DNA of 64,000 nucleotides from an uncultured Prevotellaceae bacterium (GTDB taxonomy: Bacteria > Bacteroidota > Bacteroidia > Bacteroidales > Bacteroidaceae), in contig CACXUV010000005.1 of NCBI GenBank assembly GCA_902770845.1, positions 1-64,000 on the forward strand. Reading direction: 5' to 3'. Made by a program: the position numbers and the translations under genes. Under the pieces are notes generated by a model. That model saw only the letters and a program-made list of their open reading frames with translations. It was not told where the DNA came from and searched no databases. Of the stretch, positions 35,501 through 43,628 are shown piece after piece. How positions within the stretch are numbered: the stretch's first letter is position 1; each line of letters starts with the position of its first letter.

Positions 35501-36517
35501 GCCCACGGTCACGGTCTGCGGTGTCTCGCTCATGAGCACGATGGCTGGATTCTGCACCACAACGGGCGTTGCGGCGGTGAAGGGACTGATGCCGTCGGGC
35601 TGCTGCGTGGTGGCCACTTTGCTGATGGCCACCTGCACCCGGGCCCCTACGGCAGCCGTGCCCAGCATGTCGGCACACAGGGTGAAGGTGTTGGTGCCGT
35701 CGGCCAGGGGCTCGTCGAGCGCCAGCAGGTAGGTTCCGGCAGCCGCATCGACGGCGCTGACCGTGGCTGGCAGCTGCTTGCCGGCAGCCACGAGCTTCAT
35801 GGCCAGGGGGTCGATGGCTCCCTCGTTTTGCAGCATGGTGAAGCCGATGGCCGTGAGGTGGTCGGGGTTCATCACGCCCGTGGCGGTCACGGTGGCCTGG
35901 GCCAGTGCCACGTTGAGCTTGCTCAGCGGCTGGGCCACCACGCCGTCGTAGGCCGAGGCGGCCCCGGTCACGGTCATGCTTTCCAGCTTCACGCACTTCA
36001 CCTTGGCCACCCAGCCGTTGCACGCCTTGGCATAGCGCCAGAGCATGCCCACGGAGAGGGCACCGTCGGCCGAGGCCGACACGTAGGTCTTGTTCGAGAA
36101 GGTGCCGTCGAGCTTGTCGAGCACGTTGCCCTCGGGCATGGCAGACTGGGCGTTGAGCGAGGCGCTGTAGTCGAACGTGCCCTCAGGATCGGGGTCGCCG
36201 CTGTAGACCCACACCTCGCCGAACCACTGACTGCCGTCGTTGGTCACGTCGGTGGTCTCGAAGGTCACCTGAATGCTCATGCCTTCCGCAGCTGGCTTGA
36301 ACACCGTGAGCGACCGCGAGTTGTTCGACGACGAACTCGCGATGTTGTCGGTGCCCTTCCAGTCGTAGAAAGTAATTTCCTGGTCGGCGGCCACGGTGAT
36401 GACCTGCCGGCCCCATTGCTCCTGCAGCACCACGTCGGCTTCCTGCGATGCCCAGACGGGCAGACCGCAGAACAGCGTGAGCATGAGCAGCAATGACTGC
36501 TGAAATAAGTGTTTCAT
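29540..36517 (-). CDS. Giant multidomain surface protein (2325 aa) with DUF4465 repeats in B12 operon
   Basis: A signal peptide (to about residue 23) is followed by four modules of about 270-290 residues, starting near 45, 339, 628 and 898. Each begins with a CUB-like beta domain (such as LNFYDEGGTDGG) and continues with a beta domain like those beside BNR-repeat neuraminidases (NVFTVKAGVNPAAQDGQ; GTYYFWLVYDLKTTAQVGQQ). Residues about 1147-1606 form a right-handed beta-helix-like region (DYASLQQAIDDMGTLGMEG opening). An Ig-like domain lies near 1720-1805, and two DUF4465-like domains near 1811-2042 and 2056-2261. The C-terminus GLNIVRQADGTLRKVMIK matches tails elsewhere in the window. DUF4465-like proteins occur in Bacteroidetes B12 loci and some may bind cobalamin. 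Why this copy is so large is unknown. Confidence 0.85.
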   Translation of the reverse strand: MKHLFQQSLLLMLTLFCGLPVWASQEADVVLQEQWGRQVITVAADQEITFYDWKGTDNIASSSSNNSRSLTVFKPAAEGMSIQVTFETTDVTNDGSQWFGEVWVYSGDPDPEGTFDYSASLNAQSAMPEGNVLDKLDGTFSNKTYVSASADGALSVGMLWRYAKACNGWVAKVKCVKLESMTVTGAASAYDGVVAQPLSKLNVALAQATVTATGVMNPDHLTAIGFTMLQNEGAIDPLAMKLVAAGKQLPATVSAVDAAAGTYLLALDEPLADGTNTFTLCADMLGTAAVGARVQVAISKVATTQQPDGISPFTAATPVVVQNPAIVLMSETPQTVTVGETPLNFYDEGGTDGGIVSKTNGQVTFLPGVSGQKVMVRFTKNEIWHGSLYNQELRIYSGQQATAQNLLRTLQQGETATVRSTAADGSLTVVLFSDASNSISANGFEALVSLFTPQPMDFDTLTTAAASSETVAAGDEAQDMLNVVITAKNTEPAMKLTQMNFSAGETAALVGSAYLYFGSQLVGQTTVGGAQFSIALTNQQELAEGDNLFTLKYNISDEALNDQTVSAQLLSVSALVNGAEKTVSAPAQAPAAQRTVKNIALSQALQGTVTKTVNGQLAFETKAASSYNDYCEAGTDDRINIFVPKHEGMVCQIDFSQFEVQYASSSYGTKSVFKIYAGQGTTGELLWELNDNSQQATGPGRIIRSTAADGAMTIVFNPKSSYSYYYTGWKATVSEYLQKNMELAAIEAQHPTTADVSIGADNQELLTVNVKAEGALNPLTLSGLKLQLKGTEASMTTLSVWQNDTQLGQAAAAAEVEIAFGEAVTLAEGNNVFTVKAGVNPAAQDGQTIDAALMAVTVGGNAVAVENGDPEGCRTLKNMVLMTEGSHGTLQLAKGQHTMIYDDGGAEADGADGVEATLTLAPTGEADCIKLTNHSISFAYTAHLYIYKGSEASDANLITDLSGSLAKFDPIVSDADFDGGQLTIKYVGKGSYSRPNFAIEAEGYKKQPLAVTAITTEDISAKEVLKGQTDTKMLKIAVETKGELDSLNLQGFNISGTEAEAVDTFRIYTTGTAATFSANQTFADSLVIRKEGTYYFWLVYDLKTTAQVGQQATAALSSIVVNGAAVDVLQPDTATITVASGKSGTYTVGESGSNADYASLQQAIDDMGTLGMEGPVVLKVMAGEYNEKVRIPYIKGMGAVNTLTIESQSGQRDVKIYHNQYSNAGYSDDQHKKDYGVITLYEASYVTLRNLEVSTTDKTYKAVVMVKDQSRHVTIDNCYLHAPICINTGEDVCLVNHTIIDEENMNNDYLTVSNCLLEGGKMGVSMGGTSYVALPKEVGGVIEGNTFRNNGTKAIYVMDELGAKIRNNTVIVEASAETKNSVGWLDMQLRDEYSEPTEITGNIFNIAGKTYCAAMNLRQLEGTAQAPVIIANNVINLASLSASYSALKLNNAKVKHVNIAHNTIRMTGDNGGAAFWLSSKLDNAYGEGINVVNNIIQNETSGYAVNLYNDANLAKLNFSHNLMWAAGETFFRASSGTEGDFSLFAEKNAADSCFNRQAVFAADDVLEPTSTLGDTLFMTKQLDYVATDINGTARRQHATMGAYEYDYDLTRIPAMAQDYPKLSATDWHTAMVAVKADMNGRAYVAVLRADADAPTADALKANGTPLTMTKETEATLKTDTLQEKTSYVAYVLLESTRGNMSPVLATNSITTPMEPIELLAVCTEPVTTVEQGNEAQLKVMVASGLAPFSVKWTNSKHEVVADTVVNDLGEDIAVGIAPQQSGDYYVSIVDAQKFEAKDTCRIVVTGLAQMADFENLFLEPNTYWRGPDTKGSIEEGIYGDNQYQGSFVSGSYSFCNNYSIDWQSWSGFAFSNRTDTVGNNLMRDQWNAITGCGADSSSTYAVFFEDAYAPMSINVLNKADGDSISGFYVTNAAVAVNAFLHGDGMTGEKDANGNAVAGDAGFRQSDYFKLTIFADNGKKVEYYLADYRSEDSLQHYFVNDWQWVDLSSLGKVKELTFSLESSRKNAWGYTTPLYFCMDNFNGNAPEVPVVHEGPATMEDLQLADNSFWNGSDATGSFISGGYRFENGYEVSEYGAYAYGWFYSNKTDTAYANYATDMYNSCVGHGADNSKTYAVYNVNEWTPKGIEVLTGDEGDTVSGFYATNAAYTMHSMKNGDNYAHKFDLGDWLKLTVTGLSADGTVTGTVDFYLADLRVADSAYIVNDWRWVDLTPLGKVKRLAFSMSSSDNGAWGMNTPAYFCLDNLGGVKPEQEDPMEHITVGMAELSARQATAGKAVFDLGGRQLRHMRRGLNIVRQADGTLRKVMIK

Positions 36518-36559
36518 AATGTTTTTTGAAATATAAAAATTGAAGTAGTTGTTTTCCTT

Positions 36560-37576
36560 TCAACGCACGATTTTCCTTGTTTCTCCGTTTGGCAGGCGCA
36601 CGATGTTCAGGCCCCTGCGCAGTTGTTGGCTGCGCTGTCCGCCCAGGTTGCAGACGATGCGCGGTGCCGTGGCGCGCGCCTGCTGCTGAATGGCGTCGAT
36701 GCCGGCACTCACGTCGGGGTGCAGGTCTTCGGCCCCGGTAATCTCGGTTGATGTTTCGCCGATGGCACCGCACAGCTGGTTCATGGCGTTCTGACAGCGA
36801 ATGAAGTCGGCATGGCTCAGGTTCACGGGCAGTCCGGCTGCGTCGACGGCCCAGCCAATGTCCAGCGAGCAGCCCTCGCGGTTGCTGTTGGGCTGGTTGT
36901 CGGCATAGCCCCAGCCGTAGGCGGGCAGCAGCCAGGTGCTGGTGCCGTCGGCGTTCTGCTGCAGGCGGGCGTTGCCGGGCAGCAGGCAGCCCTTGAGCGT
37001 GAGCGACTGCCGGTGCTGCAGCCACAGGGGGAAATACTCCTGCTTGTGGAACTTGTTGCGCGGCACGACGCCCGAGCGGCCCTGATTGTCGGTCCACGCC
37101 ACGTCTTGCATCGCGGCAAAGGTGTAGGTCAGTTCGTAGTGGTGCAGCGTGTTGGGGTTGTCATACTCCGACCCGCGCAGCTCGAACCACTCGTCGTCGG
37201 GCAGTCCGTTGTGGTTCGTGTCTTGCGACACAAAGACCACGGCTGGCTCGGCATTGTTCTCGAAGGCATTGCCATAGACGGCAAAGTCGCGCTGGCCAGC
37301 GACGTTCACCACGGGGTGGTCGAAGTGGAACGTCACGTAGCCTCCCCAGGCTCCCAGGGTGACCATGCCACCCTGGTTGGCAGCCAGCTGTTCGGTGCAT
37401 TTTTGGGCCATGGTCTCTGGGGTGTCGGCGGCGGTGGCTGCGGGCAGCGTGTTGACAAACTGCCCCGGGGCAGGCACATACTCGTCGACGGCCTGCACGT
37501 AGGCACTGTGCTGGGCCTGAGCCGAAAGGGCTCCCAGCAGTGCCATTTGAAGTAATCTGAAACGGTTCTTTATCAT
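36560..37576 (-). CDS. Exported surface protein of cobalamin operon
   Basis: A 338-aa protein with a signal peptide ending SAQAQ (about residue 22). It is beta-rich with many aromatic residues. FDHPVVNVAGQRDFAVYGNA and FVSQDTNHNGLPDDEWFELR (a calcium-binding-like DTNHNGLPDDEW loop) are characteristic of the PKD-like surface proteins that stand next to BtuB/BtuG genes. The C-terminus LGGQRSQQLRRGLNIVRLPN resembles the sorting-like tail of the following giant protein. A role in surface capture of cobalamin is inferred from the operon. It lies between repeat array C and the giant gene. Confidence 0.75.
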   Translation of the reverse strand: MIKNRFRLLQMALLGALSAQAQHSAYVQAVDEYVPAPGQFVNTLPAATAADTPETMAQKCTEQLAANQGGMVTLGAWGGYVTFHFDHPVVNVAGQRDFAVYGNAFENNAEPAVVFVSQDTNHNGLPDDEWFELRGSEYDNPNTLHHYELTYTFAAMQDVAWTDNQGRSGVVPRNKFHKQEYFPLWLQHRQSLTLKGCLLPGNARLQQNADGTSTWLLPAYGWGYADNQPNSNREGCSLDIGWAVDAAGLPVNLSHADFIRCQNAMNQLCGAIGETSTEITGAEDLHPDVSAGIDAIQQQARATAPRIVCNLGGQRSQQLRRGLNIVRLPNGETRKIVR

Positions 37577-37591
37577 CTTGATTTTCAGTGA

Positions 37592-37702
37592 GTTGCAATA
37601 GGGGCCCCGTTAGGTTGCAACGGGGCCTCCGTTGTGTTGCAATGGGGCCCCCGTTGCAGTGCAATAGCGGCCCCGTTGCAACCTAACGGGGCCCCCGTTG
37701 TG
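37592..37702 (+). repeat. Palindromic ~22-bp repeat array, locus C (5 units)
   Basis: Five units between the BtuG-like gene and the 338-aa surface protein gene, inside what should be one cobalamin operon transcript. Units include GGGGCCCCGTTAGGTTGCAA and GGGCCCCCGTTGCAGTGCAA, the same family as loci A, B and D. Confidence 0.9.
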
Positions 37703-37705
37703 GGG

Positions 37706-38878
37706 CTATTTCAAATGATTGGTTATCAGTGTGTTACGGGTGAGCCAGCAGGCGTGTCCCGGAATGTCGCCCGTTGACACGCGCCACAGCAGTTGGCCAC
37801 TGGGACTGAAGCAGCAGAGCCAGCCCGACGACACATAGTTGGTGGCGTCCATCACGTAGAGGTGGCCCGTCACGGGGTGTACCATCAGCCCGTAGGCCGT
37901 TTCAATCTGAGTGGTGGCGGGAATGATGTTGGCGTTCAGCAGCTGGTGGGTGCGCGTGTCGATGAGGCCAAAGGTGGTGGTCTGGTTCCAGTCGGCGTCG
38001 TAGCTGCTGGCCACGTAGAGGAGCGAGTCGCCGCGAAAGGCCAGGTCGGTCACGGGCAGGTCGAACGAGTCGCGCTTGGCCATGAGCCCGTCGGGCCCCT
38101 TGCTCAGCAGATAGAGCCGCGAGGGGTGGGCACCGTAGTCGCCGCGCGACGTGACCCACAGCTGGCCGTGGCGGTCGGCCCTGAGCCGGAACAGGTTGGG
38201 GGCCACGTCGATGCGGCCCACTTCGGTGAAGCTGTTCAGGCTGATGACGCTCACCGTGCGGTCGTAGCCCTGGCCCTGCATGGCGCTGTAGCCACCGCTG
38301 TTGGCCACGTAGAGCAGCGAGTCGACGATGGCCATCTCTTCGGGCTGGTAGCCCACGGCGGTGCGGCCCACCACGCGCAGCGTCAGCGTGTCGATCTTGT
38401 AGACGCTGCCCTGCACCGAGGTGCCACCCACCGGGCCCACGTAGCTCGACACGTAGGCATGGCCGCCGTGGAAAGCCAGGTAGCGGCAGTTGGGCACGTC
38501 GACGTGGCCCAGCGAAAAGGCCGAGTCGGCGGTGCACACTTCCACCTTGTTGGAGCTGTTGACCACCAGCCACAGGCGCGAGCCATAGATCTGGCAGTCG
38601 TTGCCCACGTCGCCCAGCTCCTTCACCTGCTGGGGGTTGCGCGAGGGGAAGATGTTCTTCAGATACTGGCCCGTGTGCAGGTCCAGATAGTCCAGCGTGG
38701 CCTTGTTGGAGCCCATGTTGCCCTCGCACAGCACATACATGCCCAGGTATTGGGTCTGCATTAGCTGGTGGGTGTCCTGCGGGGTGGGCATCACCAGGTC
38801 GTCGTCGGTGCGGCAGCCCGTGAGGCTGGCCGTGGCCGTGAGTGCTGCCAGGGTGGCAGTCAGGATGGTGTGTTTCAT
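37706..38878 (-). CDS. btuG: BtuG-like YncE-type beta-propeller lipoprotein
   Basis: A 390-aa protein from the ATG at 38878, which gives a lipoprotein signal ending ASLTGC (Cys20); the longer open frame upstream is antisense-like. The body has about seven blade-like repeats (YVLCEGNMGSNKATLDYLDL; QPEEMAIVDSLLYVANSGGY), matching YncE/DUF5074 propellers. In Bacteroides the surface lipoprotein BtuG binds cobalamin very tightly and works with BtuB. Here it overlaps btuB by four bases, which strongly supports that role. Confidence 0.88.
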   Translation of the reverse strand: MKHTILTATLAALTATASLTGCRTDDDLVMPTPQDTHQLMQTQYLGMYVLCEGNMGSNKATLDYLDLHTGQYLKNIFPSRNPQQVKELGDVGNDCQIYGSRLWLVVNSSNKVEVCTADSAFSLGHVDVPNCRYLAFHGGHAYVSSYVGPVGGTSVQGSVYKIDTLTLRVVGRTAVGYQPEEMAIVDSLLYVANSGGYSAMQGQGYDRTVSVISLNSFTEVGRIDVAPNLFRLRADRHGQLWVTSRGDYGAHPSRLYLLSKGPDGLMAKRDSFDLPVTDLAFRGDSLLYVASSYDADWNQTTTFGLIDTRTHQLLNANIIPATTQIETAYGLMVHPVTGHLYVMDATNYVSSGWLCCFSPSGQLLWRVSTGDIPGHACWLTRNTLITNHLK

Positions 38879-40920
38879 AAGCTGTATTCTAAGCCGATGG
38901 CAAAGTTGCGCCCGGGCATGGGGTAGTTGGCAATCACGTCGTACTGCTGGTTGAGCAGGTTGCGTGCCTCGACCGACAAGCGCCACTGCTTGTGGGTGAA
39001 GCTGGCGCTGAGGTCGCTGGTGTACCAGGGCTGCATGTAGTTGTACTTGATGTTTTCTTGCTCGTTCCAGCGCTCGCCGGTGTAGATGAAGCTGTAGTTC
39101 AGGGAGAACCGGCGCCAGTCGGCCCCCACGATGAGCGAGCCCGAATGGTGGGGAATGTAGGGAATCTGGTGGCGGTAGTAGGGCTTCGATGGGTCGGTCA
39201 CGTCGATGGAGCGCTGGTAGGTGTACTGTGCGCGCAGGGTGGCCACAAGGCCGCTCGCCACGGGACAGGAGGCCGAAGCCACCACGTCCAGGCCGCGAAT
39301 GTCAACCCGCCCCAGGTTCAGCATCGTCCAGCGGAACTGCTGCCCCTTGGGGTAGGCAATGATCTTGTCTTTCACGCGGTTGTAGTAGGCGTCGGCATGC
39401 AGGCTGATGTGGGAAAAGGGGCCACGCTCCAAATGCTTTTCCGCAACGATACCTATGTCAAACTGTGTGGCGGTTTCGGGCCGGAGCGTGGCGTTTCCCA
39501 TGTCGGTGTAGTAAAGGTCGTTGAAGGTGGGCATGCGGAAGCTCTGCTTCACGTAGGCCCTGAGCGAGAGCCAGCGCCCCCGCAGCGGGTAGATGTTGGC
39601 AAAGAAGGCCGGCGACAGCCGCTGCATGTGCTTGGTGCGGTGGTCCTTGCGGGTGTGGTCGGTGGCCAGCGTGCCGGCCACCGAGGCTTGCAGCTTCAGC
39701 CGGCTCAGGTCGAGCGCGGTGGCCAGCGACACGACGTGGGTCAGTCGGGTGGGGTAGGCAAAGCCGTAGATGGCCGCGTTCAGCTTGTTCCACCGCAGGT
39801 CGTAGCTCAGCGAGGCGCTCCAGCGGGGCAGCAGCTCCACGACGTTGGCCGTGGAGAAGTAGAGCTCCTGCTGGCGGTAGGTGTTGTCCACGGGCAGCTG
39901 CGTGGTGTCGCGGTTGCGGTAGTGGGTCTGATAGAAGGCATACTTGGCCAGCCAGCGCGTGCTGAAACGCTCGCCCACCGACTTCTGCCACGATGCCTGG
40001 GCGAAGGTGTTCAGGTCTTGCTGGCGCTCGCCCCGGGCCCACACGTTGTTGACGATGGCCCCCGGAATGCCGCGCGACGAGTTGTAGAGATAGCCCTTCA
40101 GCTGCCACTGCCCACGGTTCAGCATGCCGTGCAGGTTCAGCTCCAGCCGTTCGGCATGAATGTCGCCGTTCTGTCGGGTGGCGGTGGTGTCCCATGCCGT
40201 GGTGCCGTCGAGGTTCTTGCGGCGGTATCGGAACTCGTACTTGCCGCTGGCGGTCATCACCTCGGCATTGGCGCTGAGGCTCATGTCGGCAGGCAGGCGC
40301 CGTTCGTAGAGCAGCGACGTGCGCAGCAGGTCGCTGCCACCATACTGCACGCGGGCCTTCAGGTGGCGTTGCTCGCCCACCTGGAACCGTGGCATGCGCG
40401 TGCGGATGTAGACCGACGAGGCCGAGGCAAAGTCGCTGGCCGACTGGAAGATGGCGCTCTTCTGGCCGTTGCACAGCATCACCTCTTCAATGTTGTCGAG
40501 CGAAAACTGGCCCAGGTCGGTCTGGCCGTTCTGGGCGTTGCCCAGGATGATGCCGTCGTAGCTCACGGCCAGGTGGTTGGTGCCCATGGAGCGCACGTCG
40601 ACGGTCTTCACACCGCCCACGCCGCCATAGTCCTTCAGCTGAACGCCGGAGAAATAGCGCATCGCGTCGGCCACACTGGTCGACGACAGGCGCTGCAGCT
40701 CGTCGCCGCTGAGCTTCTGCGTGGGAATGACCTCGCGGAACACCAGCTTCGACGTGATTACCACTTCGCCCACATGCTGCATCGAGTCGGAACGCCAAGC
40801 ATGGTCATTGCCCTGCGCCCACACCGCACTGCTGCCCGTCATGGCCCACAGACAGAGCAGAAGCAGGCGCTTGGGCGTGCCTCGTTGTGGTTGCCAGGGC
40901 ATAAGCAAGCATCTTGTCAT
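38875..40920 (-). CDS. btuB: TonB-dependent cobalamin receptor
   Basis: A 681-aa outer-membrane transporter. Signal peptide (about residues 18-35), then VGEVVITSK where a TonB-interacting segment is expected, plug domain about 55-165 (SVADAMRYFSGVQLKDYGG; VDVRSMGTNHLAVSYDGIIL), and a barrel of about 22 strands ending in the terminal aromatic segment NFAIGLEYSL. It is the first gene after a cobalamin riboswitch, followed by a BtuG-like gene, so B12 is the confident substrate. Confidence 0.95.
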   Translation of the reverse strand: MTRCLLMPWQPQRGTPKRLLLLCLWAMTGSSAVWAQGNDHAWRSDSMQHVGEVVITSKLVFREVIPTQKLSGDELQRLSSTSVADAMRYFSGVQLKDYGGVGGVKTVDVRSMGTNHLAVSYDGIILGNAQNGQTDLGQFSLDNIEEVMLCNGQKSAIFQSASDFASASSVYIRTRMPRFQVGEQRHLKARVQYGGSDLLRTSLLYERRLPADMSLSANAEVMTASGKYEFRYRRKNLDGTTAWDTTATRQNGDIHAERLELNLHGMLNRGQWQLKGYLYNSSRGIPGAIVNNVWARGERQQDLNTFAQASWQKSVGERFSTRWLAKYAFYQTHYRNRDTTQLPVDNTYRQQELYFSTANVVELLPRWSASLSYDLRWNKLNAAIYGFAYPTRLTHVVSLATALDLSRLKLQASVAGTLATDHTRKDHRTKHMQRLSPAFFANIYPLRGRWLSLRAYVKQSFRMPTFNDLYYTDMGNATLRPETATQFDIGIVAEKHLERGPFSHISLHADAYYNRVKDKIIAYPKGQQFRWTMLNLGRVDIRGLDVVASASCPVASGLVATLRAQYTYQRSIDVTDPSKPYYRHQIPYIPHHSGSLIVGADWRRFSLNYSFIYTGERWNEQENIKYNYMQPWYTSDLSASFTHKQWRLSVEARNLLNQQYDVIANYPMPGRNFAIGLEYSL

Positions 40921-40984
40921 GCTTCGTTGTTGTTGTTTTCTGCTTTCGACCGCCGTGCCCTAACCCCAGAGGTGCGCGGAGGCC

Positions 40985-41150
40985 ATCGTTCGTCGTGGCA
41001 GGTCTTCTGACTCGTTGTCGGCTGCAAGCGTCTTCCCGAAAATATCAGTGACGTGTGTGCTTGCAGCCCGTGAAAAGGACAACTCACAGCTGCGGGACAG
41101 TCGGGGAGTCGCACCCCATTCCCTATTAATCTTTGGCAGAACCACGATTA
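40985..41150 (-). promoter_or_regulatory. Cobalamin riboswitch
   Basis: Read on the minus strand, the segment contains AATAGGGAATGGGGTGCGAC, then CCCGCAGCTGTGAG, then the B12 box ending GAGTCAGAAGACCTGCC (41013-40997). These are the conserved core elements of the adenosylcobalamin riboswitch in the right order and spacing. High cobalamin should reduce expression of btuB and the genes behind it. The btuB start is about 65 bases downstream. Confidence 0.95.
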
Positions 41151-41156
41151 CGGCTG

Positions 41157-41187
41157 CAAAGGTAAGCAGAAAAACCGAAACGGCAAA
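41157..41187 (-). promoter_or_regulatory. Promoter of the cobalamin operon
   Basis: On the minus strand, TTTG (41187-41184), a 19-bp spacer and TACCTTTG (41164-41157), placing the transcription start near 41150, just ahead of the riboswitch. Confidence 0.85.
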
Positions 41188-41242
41188 GCAAAAACCAGTG
41201 TTTTTGCTTTGCCGCAGTCATTTATGGCCGTTGAGGGCCCGT

Positions 41243-43621
41243 TTAGTACACGTAGACTCTGAACTGTTTCACCGAGCCGGGGGCACCCTGTTCGGCGCGT
41301 GGCAGGTACTCCAGCCCGCCGATGGTCTGCTCTTCGCCCAGGTCGATGACCAGCAGGTGGGGCGACGTGGCGCCCTTCTCGGTCTGCCAGTAGGTCGATT
41401 CCTGCAGGTCGAACACCTTGTCGCCGGTGTGGTTGCCGTTGTCGTCTTCCGAGTTGGCATACTTCGTGGTCCACAGCTCGCGGCTGATGCGCCGGCCACC
41501 GGGGTTCTGCAGGTAGAGTTCGGCAATGGCGGCGCGGTCGCCCGCCTTCTGGGTGGAGAGACACTCGATGGCCAGGTAGCGGCCCTTGGCGTCGTTCTGG
41601 AAGAAGACGGTCTGCCAGCCGTTGCCAGGCTTGAAGGTGCCTGTGGCCGAATAGGCCCCTGGCTTGTCGGCAGCAGGGCTCGACACGTTCACGGGCGTGG
41701 CGCTGTTCAGGTCGGGCTTGTCGCCAATGTTGTTGTGCTTGTTGCTCTTCTCCAGCTGCAGCTTGTTCAGTTCGGGCTCAGCCTGGCCCCACACAACGGG
41801 CTGCTTCGGGCCCACGATGTCGAGCACAATAATCTCGTTCTTGCCCTTCTTCAGCCAGCAGCCCGGCACGTAGAGCGTCTGCTGCGGGCCAATCGACCAG
41901 ATGCGGCCCATGGCGTGGCCGTTCACCCACACCTGGCCCTTGCCCCACGTCTCGAAGTTCAGGAACGTGTCGCCCACCTTCTTCAGCGTGAAGTAGCCAC
42001 GGTAGTAGCCGCGCTGGCGGTCAAGATCGGTGGCATTCTCGCGCGTCTTCTGCTCAAACGACAGGGCCTGCACGGCATTCTCGTAGGCGTCGGGAATCAT
42101 CACGTTGTTCCAGATGCGCGGTGTCCACGTCACGTCGTCGTTGTCCATCTCGGCCATGATGCTCACGTTGCCGATGATGCCCTTGAAGTCCTTGATGGCG
42201 CGGCCAAAGTTGATGCGGCCCATGCCCTCCACCAGGATGTCGATGCGGGCATTCTTCTTCACGGGGGGCAGCAGGAGTGTCTTCTCGTTCTTCACGCGGT
42301 CAATCTTTCCGATGTACTTGCCGTCGATGAACACCTGGGCAAAGTCGTGCACGTCGGCGGTGAGCAGGCTCTTCACGGGAATCTCGGGCAGCGAGGTGGA
42401 ATACATCATCATGCCCCAGCCCATGCCCACTTCCTCAAAGGTCATGATGCGGTCTTCGCCTTCGCCGGCTGCACCCATGAGCAGGGGTTGATATTCTGTG
42501 AGCTCAAACTTGGGCACGGTGATGATGGGCATCGGGGCCTTGGGCACGGCGGGCAGCTTCTTGCCGCCGTTGTATTTCTCCATCATCTTGCGCAGCTCCC
42601 AGAACTTCGGGGTGGCCTGTCCATACTCATTGATGGGCGCGTCGTAGTCGTAGCTGGTCACGTCGGGCGCGAAGCCGGGGCTGTTGGCACCTGCCCAGTG
42701 GCCAAACGAGGTGCCGCCGTGGGTCATGTAGAGCGAGAACGAGATGCCTTTCTGCAGCATTTCGTCCATGCCTTCGACCATGTCCTTGGCCGGACGTGTC
42801 TCATGTCGGGCTCCCCATTTGTCGAACCAGCCACTCCAGAACTCGGAACACATCTTGGGTGCGTTGGGCCGCAGCTCGCCCAGGCGGCGGAACTGCTGGT
42901 CGATGTTGGCGCCCGTGCCAAAGTTCATCGTCCACGTCAGGTCGTCCAGTCCGTTCTTCTCGAAGTTGCTGGACCAGTCGCACTGGAACAAGCTCAGCTC
43001 CTTGCCATAGATGCCACGCAGGCAGTCGCGGATTTCAGATACGTAGGGCTTGTCTTCTCCGTAGCTGCCATACTCGTTTTCCACCTGCATCATGATGATG
43101 GGGCCGCCGTTCTGAATGGTGAGCGGAGCCAGTTGCTCGCCCACTTTCTGCTCAAAAATCTTCACACGCTCCATGAAGTAAGGGTCGCGCTCGCGCAGCT
43201 TGATGTCCTTTTTCTTCAGCAGCCACCAGGGCAGACCGCCCATTTCCCACTCAGCACACACGTAGGGGCCGGGACGAACGATGACGTACATGCCGTTCTT
43301 CTGGGCCAGGCGGCAGAACTCGGCCACGTCGTTCTGGCCCGTGAAGTCGAACTGGCCCTCCTTCTGCTCATGGATGTTCCAGAAGATGTAGATGCACACG
43401 GCGTTCATGCCCAGTGCCTTGCACATCTGGATGCGGTGTTCCCAGTAAGGGCGCGGAATGCGGGGGTAGTGAACCTCGGCCGCCTTCACCACGAAGGGCT
43501 GGCCGTTGAGCAGAAACGTCTTGTCGCCCACGGTGAAGGTGCCTGCCTTCGGGGCGGCGCTGGCCATGGCCGGAGCTGCAAGGAGCAGCGTGGCGAGGGC
43601 CAATTTTTGGAATAGTCTCAT
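41243..43621 (-). CDS. GH35 beta-galactosidase
   Basis: A 792-aa exported glycoside hydrolase with a signal peptide ending ASAAP. The GH35 catalytic barrel covers about 30-370: it opens NGQPFVVKAAEVHYPRIPRP. The acid/base is Glu183 in QVENEYGSYG and the nucleophile Glu260 in CSEFWSGWFDKWG. Beta-sandwich domains follow, including a GH35-type jelly roll with WGKGQVWVNGHAMGRIW. The last 140 residues form an F5/8 type C (discoidin-like) carbohydrate-binding domain. It follows the GH30 gene by 7 bases, so both act on one substrate, probably a galactan side chain. Confidence 0.95.
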   Translation of the reverse strand: MRLFQKLALATLLLAAPAMASAAPKAGTFTVGDKTFLLNGQPFVVKAAEVHYPRIPRPYWEHRIQMCKALGMNAVCIYIFWNIHEQKEGQFDFTGQNDVAEFCRLAQKNGMYVIVRPGPYVCAEWEMGGLPWWLLKKKDIKLRERDPYFMERVKIFEQKVGEQLAPLTIQNGGPIIMMQVENEYGSYGEDKPYVSEIRDCLRGIYGKELSLFQCDWSSNFEKNGLDDLTWTMNFGTGANIDQQFRRLGELRPNAPKMCSEFWSGWFDKWGARHETRPAKDMVEGMDEMLQKGISFSLYMTHGGTSFGHWAGANSPGFAPDVTSYDYDAPINEYGQATPKFWELRKMMEKYNGGKKLPAVPKAPMPIITVPKFELTEYQPLLMGAAGEGEDRIMTFEEVGMGWGMMMYSTSLPEIPVKSLLTADVHDFAQVFIDGKYIGKIDRVKNEKTLLLPPVKKNARIDILVEGMGRINFGRAIKDFKGIIGNVSIMAEMDNDDVTWTPRIWNNVMIPDAYENAVQALSFEQKTRENATDLDRQRGYYRGYFTLKKVGDTFLNFETWGKGQVWVNGHAMGRIWSIGPQQTLYVPGCWLKKGKNEIIVLDIVGPKQPVVWGQAEPELNKLQLEKSNKHNNIGDKPDLNSATPVNVSSPAADKPGAYSATGTFKPGNGWQTVFFQNDAKGRYLAIECLSTQKAGDRAAIAELYLQNPGGRRISRELWTTKYANSEDDNGNHTGDKVFDLQESTYWQTEKGATSPHLLVIDLGEEQTIGGLEYLPRAEQGAPGSVKQFRVYVY

Positions 43622-43628
43622 AGTTGTT

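Noticed and set aside
34580..36496. A 638-codon plus-strand ORF opposite the giant gene
   Set aside because: Shadow of the minus-strand gene for the same reason; no start signal or family resemblance.
19421..37702. CRISPR arrays at the repeat loci
   Set aside because: The units are contiguous palindromic repeats without unique spacers of 30 or more bases, and no cas genes are nearby.
38992..43615. Plus-strand ORFs of 672 and 866 codons opposite btuB and GH35
   Set aside because: Both are antisense to genes with catalytic or domain signatures; one also runs over the cobalamin riboswitch.
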